From the IMG/VR virus record IMGVR_UViG_3300021437_000044, positions 1 through 40,607 of that record: a DNA stretch of 40,607 nt. One strand, written 5' to 3'. Below the pieces are notes generated by a model. The model had not been told where the DNA came from and did not search any database. It worked only from the letters and a program-made list of their open reading frames with translations. This stretch comes from a virus. A program made the position numbers and the translations under genes. This document shows positions 14,904-22,888 of this stretch, piece by piece (the stretch's first letter is position 1; each line of letters starts with the position of its first letter).

Positions 14904-16633
14904 TATTCCATCCCTGCATTAGCTTGAGCTGCAAAAGAATAGCTCAACGATGATGATAAATCACGTGCAATGCCTGCCGCATCGGTCGCCGCAGTATAAA
15001 CCTTCACCTCGCCCACGTTGGTTGATATTTGGCTGCTGTTTCCAGCCTTAGCTACTCCTCCCATGCGGTCGGAATTGCGGAAGCTGTTATATTGCGACAA
15101 GATACCCTCTGCCAGTTGTCCGCGCTTGATTGCTTCTTGATTGCTCTTTGCTGGTCGTTCAAATAGGCGAGATAGGATATTGCCAGATTCATTCGCTGAA
15201 TTCGCTGCTGATAATTTATTCCCAGCATTGCGTTCGGTGTTTTTCAGCTCCCATGCAGCAAACTTAACTTGTTCTGCAAAACTGGATTGCTGTATTGGCT
15301 TGCCGAATTGTTGCGCAAAATCTGCTTGACGTTTTGGATGCCATTGTGCAATCCCAAACGCATCTCCGTTGTCTCCAATGGCTTGCGGGTTGAATTTTGA
15401 TTCCGCCGCAAACTGTGCCGCCATGCCAGCCGCCTGCATTGGGCTTAATCCTTCCTTGAGCAATAAATCCATTGCTTGCATGGCATTACCTTGCCCATTT
15501 TGGCGGATTTTGCCAGATGTTTGATTAACCGCTGGTGCATTATTCTCAATCCCAAACAATACTCGCGCAGGCTTGCCAATAAATAAATCAAAAAGCCATC
15601 CGATAGCTTTAGACAAGCTACGCACAGCCTCTATCGTGGCATTGATAGACGGCATCCAACTAGACCACGGCAATAGTGCATCGCCACCATCCTGCCACGT
15701 TTTAAAATCGTCATAAAGCGCGCCAATAGCCGCCGCAAGTGCAGCGATTGCCATCACAGTTACACTAATTGGCAATGCTGCAATTGCCATCGCGCCAACA
15801 GCCACCGCAATCGCGCCCAGCGTACCAGTGACAAAGTTGCCATGCTCGCGCGCCCATTGCGAGATGTTTGTCAGCCACTCTGCGAGCTTAACCAGCGCAG
15901 GAGTAGCAGTCTCAAGCAATTCCCTGCCTAACGAGCCGAACGATTGTTTTAGTTCGTCATAACGTAATTTCAACTCTGCTGAAGTCTGCGCTTGATGTTG
16001 TGTAACGATGCCCAGTTCTTTTGAGCGCGCTAGATATTGCTCGACTTCCTTGCGCGTTTTGAGTAACAGGTTAGCAGTACCTTGGTCGATACCCATGCTC
16101 AGCAACACGTTGTTTTGTGTTGACCTGTCTTTGTACATGCGTTTCACTGAATCAGATACGCCAAGCAGCATATCATCGAGCGAGCGAGCTTTGCCGCTTG
16201 CGTCGCTGAACCCTTGCCCCATCATGGAAAAATAAGGAACGAGCGCAGTATTGCCAGTGAGCATCATTTCAGTCTGCGCTTTGGATAGCATCTGCATTGT
16301 GCTTTGCAGACCTTCAGCGTTTCCCCCCGCCAAGGTTGCCGCGCCACCCCATTGCGATAAACCATTAGCACTTAAGCCAAGGTTTTGCGCCATCCTGCCC
16401 AGCGCGGCATTGCTTTCGGTTACATCACGAATGAATTGCTTGATTGCGTAGCTACCGCCAAGAACAGCTACGAATCCAGCTAATGACTTGGCGGTGTCGC
16501 TAAATCCCTTTTGCAACCCATCGCCAGACTTGCCTAGTTCCTCAAGCCCTTTGCGCGCCTCGTTTTTTCCCTTAGTGAAGCCGCTACTATCGAAACCTAA
16601 GCGCATCACCAGCGAATCAATTACTGTTGCCAT
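14903..16633 (-). CDS. Tail tape measure protein with C-terminal lysozyme-like domain, 576 aa
   Basis: Residues 1-260 are helical tape-measure sequence with RLGFDSSGFTKG at the start. A hydrophobic stretch at about 268-305 could insert in membranes during DNA ejection. From about 383 to 520 follows a phage-tail-lysozyme-like domain (EGLSPMQAAGMAAQFAAESKFNPQAIGD...GIAQWHPKR), with Glu411 as the likely catalytic acid. Tape length sets tail length; 576 residues suggest a tail under about 90 nm by the usual 0.15 nm per residue rule. AGGAG precedes ATG 16633. It lies just after the chaperone frameshift ORF. Confidence 0.88.
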   Translation of the reverse strand: MATVIDSLVMRLGFDSSGFTKGKNEARKGLEELGKSGDGLQKGFSDTAKSLAGFVAVLGGSYAIKQFIRDVTESNAALGRMAQNLGLSANGLSQWGGAATLAGGNAEGLQSTMQMLSKAQTEMMLTGNTALVPYFSMMGQGFSDASGKARSLDDMLLGVSDSVKRMYKDRSTQNNVLLSMGIDQGTANLLLKTRKEVEQYLARSKELGIVTQHQAQTSAELKLRYDELKQSFGSLGRELLETATPALVKLAEWLTNISQWAREHGNFVTGTLGAIAVAVGAMAIAALPISVTVMAIAALAAAIGALYDDFKTWQDGGDALLPWSSWMPSINATIEAVRSLSKAIGWLFDLFIGKPARVLFGIENNAPAVNQTSGKIRQNGQGNAMQAMDLLLKEGLSPMQAAGMAAQFAAESKFNPQAIGDNGDAFGIAQWHPKRQADFAQQFGKPIQQSSFAEQVKFAAWELKNTERNAGNKLSAANSANESGNILSRLFERPAKSNQEAIKRGQLAEGILSQYNSFRNSDRMGGVAKAGNSSQISTNVGEVKVYTAATDAAGIARDLSSSLSYSFAAQANAGME

Positions 16634-16637
16634 GCCG

Positions 16638-17236
16638 TCACTCCTGATTTGCTAGGTTTCGATTGTAAGCATCCACTTGCACTATCTCAAACAAGTTATA
16701 CACATCTTCCGTGCCGTAAATCGTTTGTATTTCGTGCAACGATGCAAGCCTCGATGAAATTACCGTACCGATTATCTGATTAACATTAACATAATCGGCA
16801 TACGGCTTATCGCTGCCGCCTAGCCTTCTTATTTTGAGGGATTGGCGGCTTTGAAAAAATCCACGTGCAACTTAAACGCCTCCATACGGAGCTTGCCATG
16901 CGTCATGGGGTCTTCAATATCCTCAGCGAATATCTTCCGCACCACTTCCAATTTGTTAGGGTCGGGCGCGAATTTTACGCAGCCCATCAATTCGTCCAGC
17001 AATACTTTGGCGGTGTCAAAGTCTAATGACGAAATCGCTTTTAATCCAACGGTCGCCACACCTGCCATGCCCGAATTCTCGAAACCTTCGGGCATATCAA
17101 TGCCAGATTTCATCACCGCTAACAATGCCTTCATCCCCCAGTGAAAGGCTTGTTCAGATGGCATTTCAGTGATAACAAACAACTTGCCGCTATCTCGCCC
17201 GTCGCCATCAATTCTATATTCGATTACCTTACGCAT
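16638..17236 (-). CDS. Tail assembly chaperone, -1 frameshift product, about 199 aa
   Basis: Reading in the -1 frame after the slippery site at 16853-16859 stays open for 71 codons to a TGA at 16638-16640, just before the tape measure start. The product keeps residues 1-128 of the chaperone and gains a tail containing DKPYADYVNVNQIIG and EIQTIYGTEDVYNLFEIVQVDAYN. That tail resembles the T extension of lambda-like G-GT chaperones in its helical character and place. No independent start codon with a ribosome binding site serves the second ORF, so a programmed shift is the simplest explanation. The extension has no ATG of its own. Confidence 0.8.
16829..17236 (-). CDS. Tail assembly chaperone, unshifted product, 135 aa
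   Basis: The gene lies between the tail tube and tape measure, the universal position for the tail assembly chaperone. The 135-aa product has a strand-rich N terminus (EYRIDGDGRDSGKLFVITEMP) and a helical C terminus. Near its end it passes through the slippery heptamer T-TTT-TTC. It would bind the tape measure protein while the tube polymerises. GGGG precedes ATG 17236. Confidence 0.82.
   Translation of the reverse strand: MRKVIEYRIDGDGRDSGKLFVITEMPSEQAFHWGMKALLAVMKSGIDMPEGFENSGMAGVATVGLKAISSLDFDTAKVLLDELMGCVKFAPDPNKLEVVRKIFAEDIEDPMTHGKLRMEAFKLHVDFFKAANPSK
16853..16859 (-). promoter_or_regulatory. Slippery heptamer T TTT TTC for -1 ribosomal frameshift
   Basis: On the minus strand the sequence reads TTTTTTC, with the zero-frame codons TTT and TTC (Phe127-Phe128 of the chaperone). 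It fits the X-XXY-YYZ rule exactly. The zero frame stops 22 bases later, and the -1 frame continues to 16638. Confidence 0.8.
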
Positions 17237-17265
17237 GATTACCCCTTGTCATACCCCAAAAGGAT

Positions 17266-17318
17266 GAAGCTGGAAGGCTGTGGGGCGCAGCGGTTTGGGG
17301 GCTACCCTATCCAGCTTC
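17266..17318 (-). repeat. Inverted repeat between tail tube and chaperone genes
   Basis: GAAGCTGGA at 17266-17274 pairs with TCCAGCTTC at 17310-17318 (9 perfect base pairs), with a smaller GCTG/CAGC stem inside. It fills most of the 88-base gap. Only a short run of four T follows on the minus strand, so it may be an attenuator or a processing or stability hairpin. Confidence 0.6.
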
Positions 17319-17324
17319 AAAACA

Positions 17325-17762
17325 TTACAGCGATGCGTTCAGCACACTTTCCCAAGTGATTTCAAAGTCCAGCCCTTGCAAGGTCTTTTGACCGTCTGGC
17401 ATTAACTTGGCGCGAGTGAGTACACCACGCGACATTACATAGTTGTTGCCAGTTGACGGGATAGATAAAACGCCAGTCAAATAGTAGATGTCTTTTTTCA
17501 AGTCCTGCGCTTGAATCAGCACTCGGAAAAATTCAAGGCTTGGGCTATCTGGCTGAAGCGTCAGCGTTTGCTTGCGGACGGTCGGCGTGTAACCCGCCAC
17601 CATGTGACCGTCAACACCGATACGCGCTTCCGCCACGTCAACGGTATCCATTGCCCACATCTTATCCGTTTCATACCCGTGCATTGTGACAGGCACGGGG
17701 AACAATCCGATTGCGCCCAACGCAAAAACACTGTTTGCACTTGTAATGGTCTTTTGAGCCAT
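17325..17762 (-). CDS. Tail tube protein, 145 aa
   Basis: The layout matches the tube proteins that accompany DUF3383 sheaths: SVFALGAIGLFPVPVTMHGY at the start, VDVAEARIGVDGHMVAGYTP, LTLQPDSPSLEFF, and the closing LQGLDFEITWESV. Polymerised rings form the inner tube that the DNA passes through. AGGAG precedes ATG 17762. It follows the sheath gene by 11 bases, which is the standard order. Confidence 0.8.
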   Translation of the reverse strand: MAQKTITSANSVFALGAIGLFPVPVTMHGYETDKMWAMDTVDVAEARIGVDGHMVAGYTPTVRKQTLTLQPDSPSLEFFRVLIQAQDLKKDIYYLTGVLSIPSTGNNYVMSRGVLTRAKLMPDGQKTLQGLDFEITWESVLNASL

Positions 17763-17773
17763 GTTAATACTCC

Positions 17774-19252
17774 TTAGAGGATGTTGATTGAGTTAATGGT
17801 AAGCGACTGGATAACGCCGCCGTCCATGTACCAAAGATTGATAATCGGGCTGCCACGTTGTCCGCGAACTTGTGCGCCAGGGTCTTTGATTTGCAGGTAG
17901 TAGCCAAAGTTTGCCAGTTCGTTTGAAATATCTAAGCCAGCCGCAGCATTAACTGTGGCTTTTTGCACTTCGGACAATGCCACACCTGCGCGGATTGCAC
18001 CAAAATTCACCGACTGATTAACAGGGTCAAGCAATGCCGAGTAAAGGATGCTGTAGCCTGCTTGGCTATACGGCATTGAATTGAGCTGTAGCACGTTAAA
18101 TGCAGCAAGCTCGATTTGCGAGTTTAAATACACCTCGTTGATAAAGGTATCAAGCCACAACCAACGCCCCGTGATTGCCCCATTTTGGCACGATTTGAAG
18201 CTGTTGTTAGCATTGGCATACGCACCATAGAACGTGTACCCATTGTTGAGTAGCGTGTTCGCATCCAATTGAGTTGTGACGTTAGTCACTAAGCCAGATT
18301 GAGTGCGGAATGCTAACGACTTGCGCCCGTTCTGTTGGTTGAAATCCAAGCACCCAGCATATCCAAGCACAAAGCCTGCGTGTGTCAGACCGCCATAGAC
18401 ACAGATGACAGCATCGTAAGCTGCTGCCTTGGCAATCGCCGCAAAGCAAGTTGTGGAATTAGCAACCAATGCCTGAGCCTCGGTTCCCCATTGCACATAG
18501 CAATAGCGATTATTTTGCGTTGATACCCATGCGCCATAAGCCGCATCCATCACGATGTTGCCGCCGATTAAGGTAGTTAAGCACACCCAATTGGTCGTGA
18601 TGTTGGTTACCATTGTCATGTTTTCAATCACAGTAAGAGCGTCTGAACCCTGCGAAATGACACCGCCAGTAGCTTGCGTAAATCCGATTGCATCTGCAAA
18701 AGTGCCAGAACCGTAGCTAATGGTGGATGCCGCCCCAAGAGTTGGCGAGTTAATCGAGAACGCATGGATTTGTGCGTTATAAGTCACTGTAACCCCTAGC
18801 GCAGCGATTGCAGTCTGGATAAGAGTTGCCGCATTGCTAAAGCTGGTCGCACTTGCCAGATTTACGCCTTCTGTCACGTGTTGAACACCATCAATAGTGA
18901 TAGTGAATGTACCTTGCATCGCCTGCAATTGCGCCAATGTAGTGTTGGTCAAATATGTAGACCGCAACCATGCAGAGCGCGCATTTTGATACAGTTCGGG
19001 AGCGAACAATAAAGCCGCTGGCTTTTGTTGGCTATTGTCGAAGCCCTGAAAGTACGTCGCGGCCAATACTGCCTCGTTGGAGTTTGAGCCAAAAAAGTTA
19101 GCCACCGAAGTCGATGTAAAAAAACGCAGGACAGAACCAACAGGAATTTGTGGCGAATCGGACATTACCAGCCCGTTCAATTGCAGTGGATTTCCACCAG
19201 TGCCGATTACTTGAGGATTTACTTTAACTATGTCTGAAATAGGGATGCTCAT
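17774..19252 (-). CDS. Tail sheath protein (DUF3383-like), 492 aa
   Basis: This 492-aa protein shows the DUF3383 pattern: PISDIVKVNPQVI at the N terminus, LRFFTSTSVANFFG, YVQWGTEAQAL in the centre and the C-terminal segment YLQIKDPGAQVRGQRGSPIINLWYMDGGVIQ. The sheath contracts around the tube to drive it through the host envelope; its presence makes this a myovirus. The ribosome binding site is AAGGAG. The central insertion at about residues 110-230 is Thr/Ser/Ala-rich and may be an exposed domain. Confidence 0.9.
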   Translation of the reverse strand: MSIPISDIVKVNPQVIGTGGNPLQLNGLVMSDSPQIPVGSVLRFFTSTSVANFFGSNSNEAVLAATYFQGFDNSQQKPAALLFAPELYQNARSAWLRSTYLTNTTLAQLQAMQGTFTITIDGVQHVTEGVNLASATSFSNAATLIQTAIAALGVTVTYNAQIHAFSINSPTLGAASTISYGSGTFADAIGFTQATGGVISQGSDALTVIENMTMVTNITTNWVCLTTLIGGNIVMDAAYGAWVSTQNNRYCYVQWGTEAQALVANSTTCFAAIAKAAAYDAVICVYGGLTHAGFVLGYAGCLDFNQQNGRKSLAFRTQSGLVTNVTTQLDANTLLNNGYTFYGAYANANNSFKSCQNGAITGRWLWLDTFINEVYLNSQIELAAFNVLQLNSMPYSQAGYSILYSALLDPVNQSVNFGAIRAGVALSEVQKATVNAAAGLDISNELANFGYYLQIKDPGAQVRGQRGSPIINLWYMDGGVIQSLTINSINIL

Positions 19253-19266
19253 TTGATACTCCTTGG

Positions 19267-19761
19267 TTAAACTGCGATTAAGGTGGCTGATGCTTGGTTG
19301 AAAAATTGCATAGGAACATCTACAGGCGCGACATATTGCAGGCTCAGGGTAATCGTCCAGCGCGCCTCATACTGTTGCTCTCCCGTAATCAGTGGCGATT
19401 GTGTGCCGTCTGAACTGTATAGAGGCACTAACCATTCAGGCAATGAAGATACGGCATACGACGTGCGGAATACATCAACAATGGCGCGGCATTGGTCTCC
19501 AGATGCCCCCCCGTATAAGTCAACTTGCACATCAATCTGCACATCCGTACCGATGCTTTGCTTTGAGTTTGCCGCGTCGTCAATAGTGAACGGCGTGGAC
19601 AGTATTTTATGAAATAGCGGGGTCAATACAACGCATGGATTAGCGGGCATAGCTACACGATTAGCTTGAGCCTGTACGATGGTTGCACCACCCACAAATG
19701 GCTGTAGATACGTTGCAACCGCATCAATTACATCATCAACAGTATGCGCTACTGTAAACAT
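19267..19761 (-). CDS. Tail terminator / neck protein, 164 aa
   Basis: I chose ATG 19761 over 19779 because AAGG lies about 7 bases before it. The protein begins MFTVAHTVDDVIDAVATYLQPFV and holds strands with VDLYGG, then a late TITLSLQYVAPV. This is the pattern of neck terminator proteins of DUF3383-sheath phages (gp12-like). It caps the tail and joins it to the connector. It lies between a connector protein and the sheath. Confidence 0.72.
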   Translation of the reverse strand: MFTVAHTVDDVIDAVATYLQPFVGGATIVQAQANRVAMPANPCVVLTPLFHKILSTPFTIDDAANSKQSIGTDVQIDVQVDLYGGASGDQCRAIVDVFRTSYAVSSLPEWLVPLYSSDGTQSPLITGEQQYEARWTITLSLQYVAPVDVPMQFFNQASATLIAV

Positions 19762-20108
19762 ATCGCCGCCTTTGTCCAAGTTGCCCAGTGTTCCAGCACT
19801 TTAACTACTAACCATTCTTTGCCGTCGATGATAATCACATCACCGCCCTTGTCGTCATGCCGTATCACGCCAGCCAAGTTGCCACGCAGGTAAATGGCGC
19901 GTAGTGTTCCCGTGATGTTTAATCCATCCAATTGACGCAGGTCACCACCATCCAACGCTTGCACCTGCGCGAATCCGCTTGTCTCGGTGTAGAGAGGCAC
20001 TTGCTTACGCCCGCCACCAACGGAATAGCCAGCCGATGTTTTGATTGTGACCGCAACATTCGGGTTGACCACATTCGCCGTGGCATTAGCGATTGAGCGC
20101 AAGTCCAT
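19749..20108 (-). CDS. Head-tail connector/neck protein, 119 aa
   Basis: A small beta-rich protein with VNPNVAVTIKTSAGY, a QALDGGDLRQLDGLNITGTLRAIYLRGNL core and DGKEWLVVKVLEHWATWTKAAI at the end. I recall the same layout in unnamed neck proteins beside DUF4054 adaptors. It overlaps the gp10-like gene by one base (TAATG), and its 3' end overlaps the terminator gene by 13 bases. Confidence 0.65.
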   Translation of the reverse strand: MDLRSIANATANVVNPNVAVTIKTSAGYSVGGGRKQVPLYTETSGFAQVQALDGGDLRQLDGLNITGTLRAIYLRGNLAGVIRHDDKGGDVIIIDGKEWLVVKVLEHWATWTKAAICLQ

Positions 20109-20578
20109 TATGAATGAACCTCGCTAGTGATTGAATTGAGCATGTGTCCTGTGTCTATCAATGGCTTATCAAATCCAGCCTTTGCAGACTTTTTGCGAGT
20201 ATTGGGCGAAAGCGCAGGGGAAACAAAATCGTTAATACTTTTTTGAAGCTCACGCTCTATTTTCGCACCAATCGCTTCAAGCGTTTTTTTGCCATTGCCT
20301 TGATGAATAGATGACAACACAGTTACATCTTTTGCCCAATGATTTTGTTCGGCAGCTATCATGCGTCGGAAAAATGGGCGCGGTGGAGATGTTGCTGTGC
20401 CGAACTCGTTCCAAAATGCGACTTGCGCGACTGGTAACGGTTTATCGCCTTCCTTTGTGGCAGGATAGGTTGCGCCTTCCATAAATCCAATATCAACATG
20501 CCCATTGCCCAGCTTCGCAATCGTGTTGTTGATTGCGCGCATTACGTCAGCTTGACCTGTCAATACACTGTTGGACAT
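20108..20578 (-). CDS. HK97 gp10-like neck/minor tail protein, 156 aa
   Basis: The start is uncertain: the frame opens at 20620, but MSNSVLTG at ATG 20578 gives a smaller overlap with the upstream gene. Neither has a strong ribosome binding site. The protein has VDIGFMEGA-x-YP, VAFWNEFGTATSPPRPFFRRMI and a C-terminal PLIDTGHMLNSI, a signature of the HK97 gp10 family that links head and tail. Confidence 0.78.
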   Translation of the reverse strand: MSNSVLTGQADVMRAINNTIAKLGNGHVDIGFMEGATYPATKEGDKPLPVAQVAFWNEFGTATSPPRPFFRRMIAAEQNHWAKDVTVLSSIHQGNGKKTLEAIGAKIERELQKSINDFVSPALSPNTRKKSAKAGFDKPLIDTGHMLNSITSEVHS

Positions 20579-20961
20579 GATACATATTGGAACGAACGAT
20601 AAGGCAATGTTGCTTGCCAAAATGCCGCGCCGTATTGCGTCTGACTAAACCATAAGCCAGAGCCAGCGGGCAATGTGTAATCGAATGATGCAGACACACT
20701 TCCTTCGGATGCGCTTGATACGCGCCCAACTGGTGAAGGCTTACCGTCTGCATTCAGAACGCCGCCGAGAGTAGCGATATGCGCCGTTACCATATTGAGC
20801 AACATGGCACGGCGCGTTATATCTTGCACAGGGCTTGCGTCAGCGTTCGACAAATACAATCCAGCCTCATCAAAACACGCTTGCAAGGACGCATCCGCTA
20901 CAGATGCGAACTCTGGATAGCGCGTTTTAAATAAAGCCGCGTCGAACGTGACAATCGCCAT
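20560..20961 (-). CDS. DUF4054 head-tail adaptor, 133 aa
   Basis: The N terminus FDAALFKTRYPEFASVADASLQACFDEAGLYL and the helix MLLNMVTAHIATL, followed by GRVSSASEGSVSASFDY, are classic DUF4054 (gp6-like connector adaptor). It sits on the portal ring and receives the neck proteins. The gene begins two bases after the preceding stop codon. Confidence 0.88.
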   Translation of the reverse strand: MAIVTFDAALFKTRYPEFASVADASLQACFDEAGLYLSNADASPVQDITRRAMLLNMVTAHIATLGGVLNADGKPSPVGRVSSASEGSVSASFDYTLPAGSGLWFSQTQYGAAFWQATLPYRSFQYVSCPTVY

Positions 20962-20963
20962 GA

Positions 20964-21302
20964 TTACAATTCAGCCTTTTCCACACCGCCGCCTTCTTGT
21001 GGCAATGGCTCAAAGCCCGTCTTTACTTTCTTACGTTCTTTTGCGATTGCGTTCAAATCTGCGGTATTTTTAGCCTCAAAGATTGCGCCCGAAGTCAGCG
21101 GGGCAAAGTCTTTGTGTGCGGCTTTCCATGTTTCGTAGAACTCAGCGTCAACTTCAGTTGTCGCGTGTTCAATAACTGTCGGGCTGATTAGAAACGCGCT
21201 TGCATGTGCGTTAATGCCCTTGATTTCAACATTTTCACCAGTCTTTGGGTGAGTAAGAACAATCCCGTGTGGGAGTTTGCATCCGATAAGTACTTTTGCC
21301 AT
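20964..21302 (-). CDS. Hypothetical protein following the major capsid gene, 112 aa
   Basis: A short protein beginning MAKVLIGCKLPHGIVL, with a Lys/Glu-rich C-terminal half. Small proteins with this IGCKLPHG-type start commonly follow DUF2184 capsid genes (from memory), without a known role. The ribosome binding site AAAGGGG precedes the ATG. It is separated from the capsid gene by a 52-base gap holding a terminator-like hairpin. Confidence 0.65.
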   Translation of the reverse strand: MAKVLIGCKLPHGIVLTHPKTGENVEIKGINAHASAFLISPTVIEHATTEVDAEFYETWKAAHKDFAPLTSGAIFEAKNTADLNAIAKERKKVKTGFEPLPQEGGGVEKAEL

Positions 21303-21321
21303 GTTATGCCCCTTTAATTTG

Positions 21322-21348
21322 AAAAATATGGGGGGAAGCTATCCCCCC
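21322..21348 (-). terminator. Intrinsic terminator after the major capsid gene
   Basis: A 7-bp GC stem (GGGGGGA / TCCCCCC, 21330-21348) with a 5-base loop is followed on the minus strand by ATATTTTT. It lies right after the capsid stop codon, so it probably lowers transcription of genes downstream of the abundantly needed capsid. Confidence 0.75.
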
Positions 21349-21354
21349 GTTGTA

Positions 21355-22386
21355 TTACACGCCCAACATCTGACCAATCAACGCAGGGCGATAAATCACC
21401 GCGCCCCAGCTACCGCAAGCCTTTTTCTGCTTGAATGAAGATGACCCAACGATGACAGGGAAGGCGCGCAACTTCTCAGTAAATGCACATTCAACAGTGC
21501 GCTGACCTTGCACCTCGTCAACAATCAATTGTACCAGCTCACCCGATGCGGTGGAGTATTCTGGGGCAACCTTGATGGTCAGGTTAGGGTAATTGCGTTT
21601 AATCATGTCAAACGCATTCACGTTGAACTGCGTGGTCTTTGTCATATTCGCTTGAGCGACTGGCGACATTGCCAAAGTCATAGGCGAAGTCAATTCAACC
21701 ACGCCATTCGCACGACCTTGGATGTTTTTGTACAAGCGAGATACGTCTTCCAAAATCTCTTCAGCGGTAGCCGCAGACCACAGCACACCACCAGCCGCTT
21801 TCGTCGCAGGTGAAATTGCAGTAGGCAATGACGGGTCATTCAGCAAGCCGTAATTTAGCAAGCCAGCAGTGCCAAAGAAGTTGTTCTTATTCATCCACTT
21901 GTTCAGCGTGAGAATAGAAGCGGCATTGATTTTAGAAGCCCAGTCGAGCTTTACTTCACCCGCTTTCTCAAGCTCAATTTGCCCCCAGTTAGTCATGGTC
22001 TGCACGTTGAACGCTTGGCGATAAACGTAGTTCAGGTTAGCACCAGAAGTGCCGTTTTCGCTGTAATCACCATACGCAGTTGCTTCACCTGTTGCCTCAA
22101 TCATGTTGAATTGAGTGGTTGCAGTGGTCATATCGCCACGCTTAACTTCTGCGCCTGCGATTTCAGCAGATGCCATCGGTGCGAAAATAATATCAATCAC
22201 TTTCGGGTCGATATAATTCAGCAGGTAAGCTGGAATACCAGAGTTGCTAACCGTACCCAAAGCTGGCTGCGCATCGAATGCCATGCGTACAGAGTGAGAT
22301 ACACCGTCAGGGATGAAGCCAGTCACGCCCTGCAAAACAACGCCCTTGCTTGCAAGGAACGCGCTATCAAATGCCAATGTTGTCAT
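21355..22386 (-). CDS. Major capsid protein (DUF2184 type), 343 aa
   Basis: The 343-aa product has the DUF2184 capsid pattern: PAYLLNYIDPKVIDIIFAPM, a YGDYSENG-x-SGANLNYVYR segment, a helix with LDWASKINAA, and a C-terminal FPVIVGSSSFKQKKACGSWGAVIYRP. It forms the HK97-fold shell. AAGGAG precedes the ATG. It is flanked by the cement gene upstream and a terminator downstream. Confidence 0.9.
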   Translation of the reverse strand: MTTLAFDSAFLASKGVVLQGVTGFIPDGVSHSVRMAFDAQPALGTVSNSGIPAYLLNYIDPKVIDIIFAPMASAEIAGAEVKRGDMTTATTQFNMIEATGEATAYGDYSENGTSGANLNYVYRQAFNVQTMTNWGQIELEKAGEVKLDWASKINAASILTLNKWMNKNNFFGTAGLLNYGLLNDPSLPTAISPATKAAGGVLWSAATAEEILEDVSRLYKNIQGRANGVVELTSPMTLAMSPVAQANMTKTTQFNVNAFDMIKRNYPNLTIKVAPEYSTASGELVQLIVDEVQGQRTVECAFTEKLRAFPVIVGSSSFKQKKACGSWGAVIYRPALIGQMLGV

Positions 22387-22397
22387 GTTAATACTCC

Positions 22398-22877
22398 TTA
22401 CAGTGAGATTGTTGTCAATTCGCCAACTGCACAGGTGCGCGCAATGACGAAATCGGTTTCTACGAATCCTGCAATTGTTGCACCTGCCGCGCCTGCCTGA
22501 ACCGTTCCATCTGCTAGCTTGGCAAAGGCTTTTTGACGCAAGGTCGCACCCGTTACGGTAGCTGTAACGCGGTAATCGCCATTACGCATCAAGGTCACTG
22601 GCTGACCTGCTGGGATAGTGTTGCCAGACGTTGCAAGGAAGGTGTTAATCAGTGCTTGCTGTTCGCGGTGTACAAAACCATCGGGCTTGCCAGTGCCAGT
22701 GCTGTTAACGGTTACGCCATCCGAACTCAGCCAAGCGAAACAGCCAACAGTTACGCCAGCCGAGCCAGCGATAAAGCCACCATCTGGCGATACAACGGCA
22801 GCGCGTGGATTTTGTGATGCGAAATCGCCTGCTACGCCTAAGGCTGGGGTGATTGCTACGGTTGCTTGAAATCCCAT
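22398..22877 (-). CDS. Capsid cement/decoration protein (Gp24-like), 159 aa
   Basis: A beta-rich protein containing ALGVAGDFASQNPRA, GFIAGSAGVTVGCFAW, GFVHREQQALINTFL and a C-terminal AGATIAGFVETDFVI. This matches the structural cement proteins encoded just before DUF2184 capsids. It stabilises the shell from outside. AAGGAG precedes ATG 22877. Confidence 0.82.
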   Translation of the reverse strand: MGFQATVAITPALGVAGDFASQNPRAAVVSPDGGFIAGSAGVTVGCFAWLSSDGVTVNSTGTGKPDGFVHREQQALINTFLATSGNTIPAGQPVTLMRNGDYRVTATVTGATLRQKAFAKLADGTVQAGAAGATIAGFVETDFVIARTCAVGELTTISL

Positions 22878-22888
22878 GATGATTCTCC

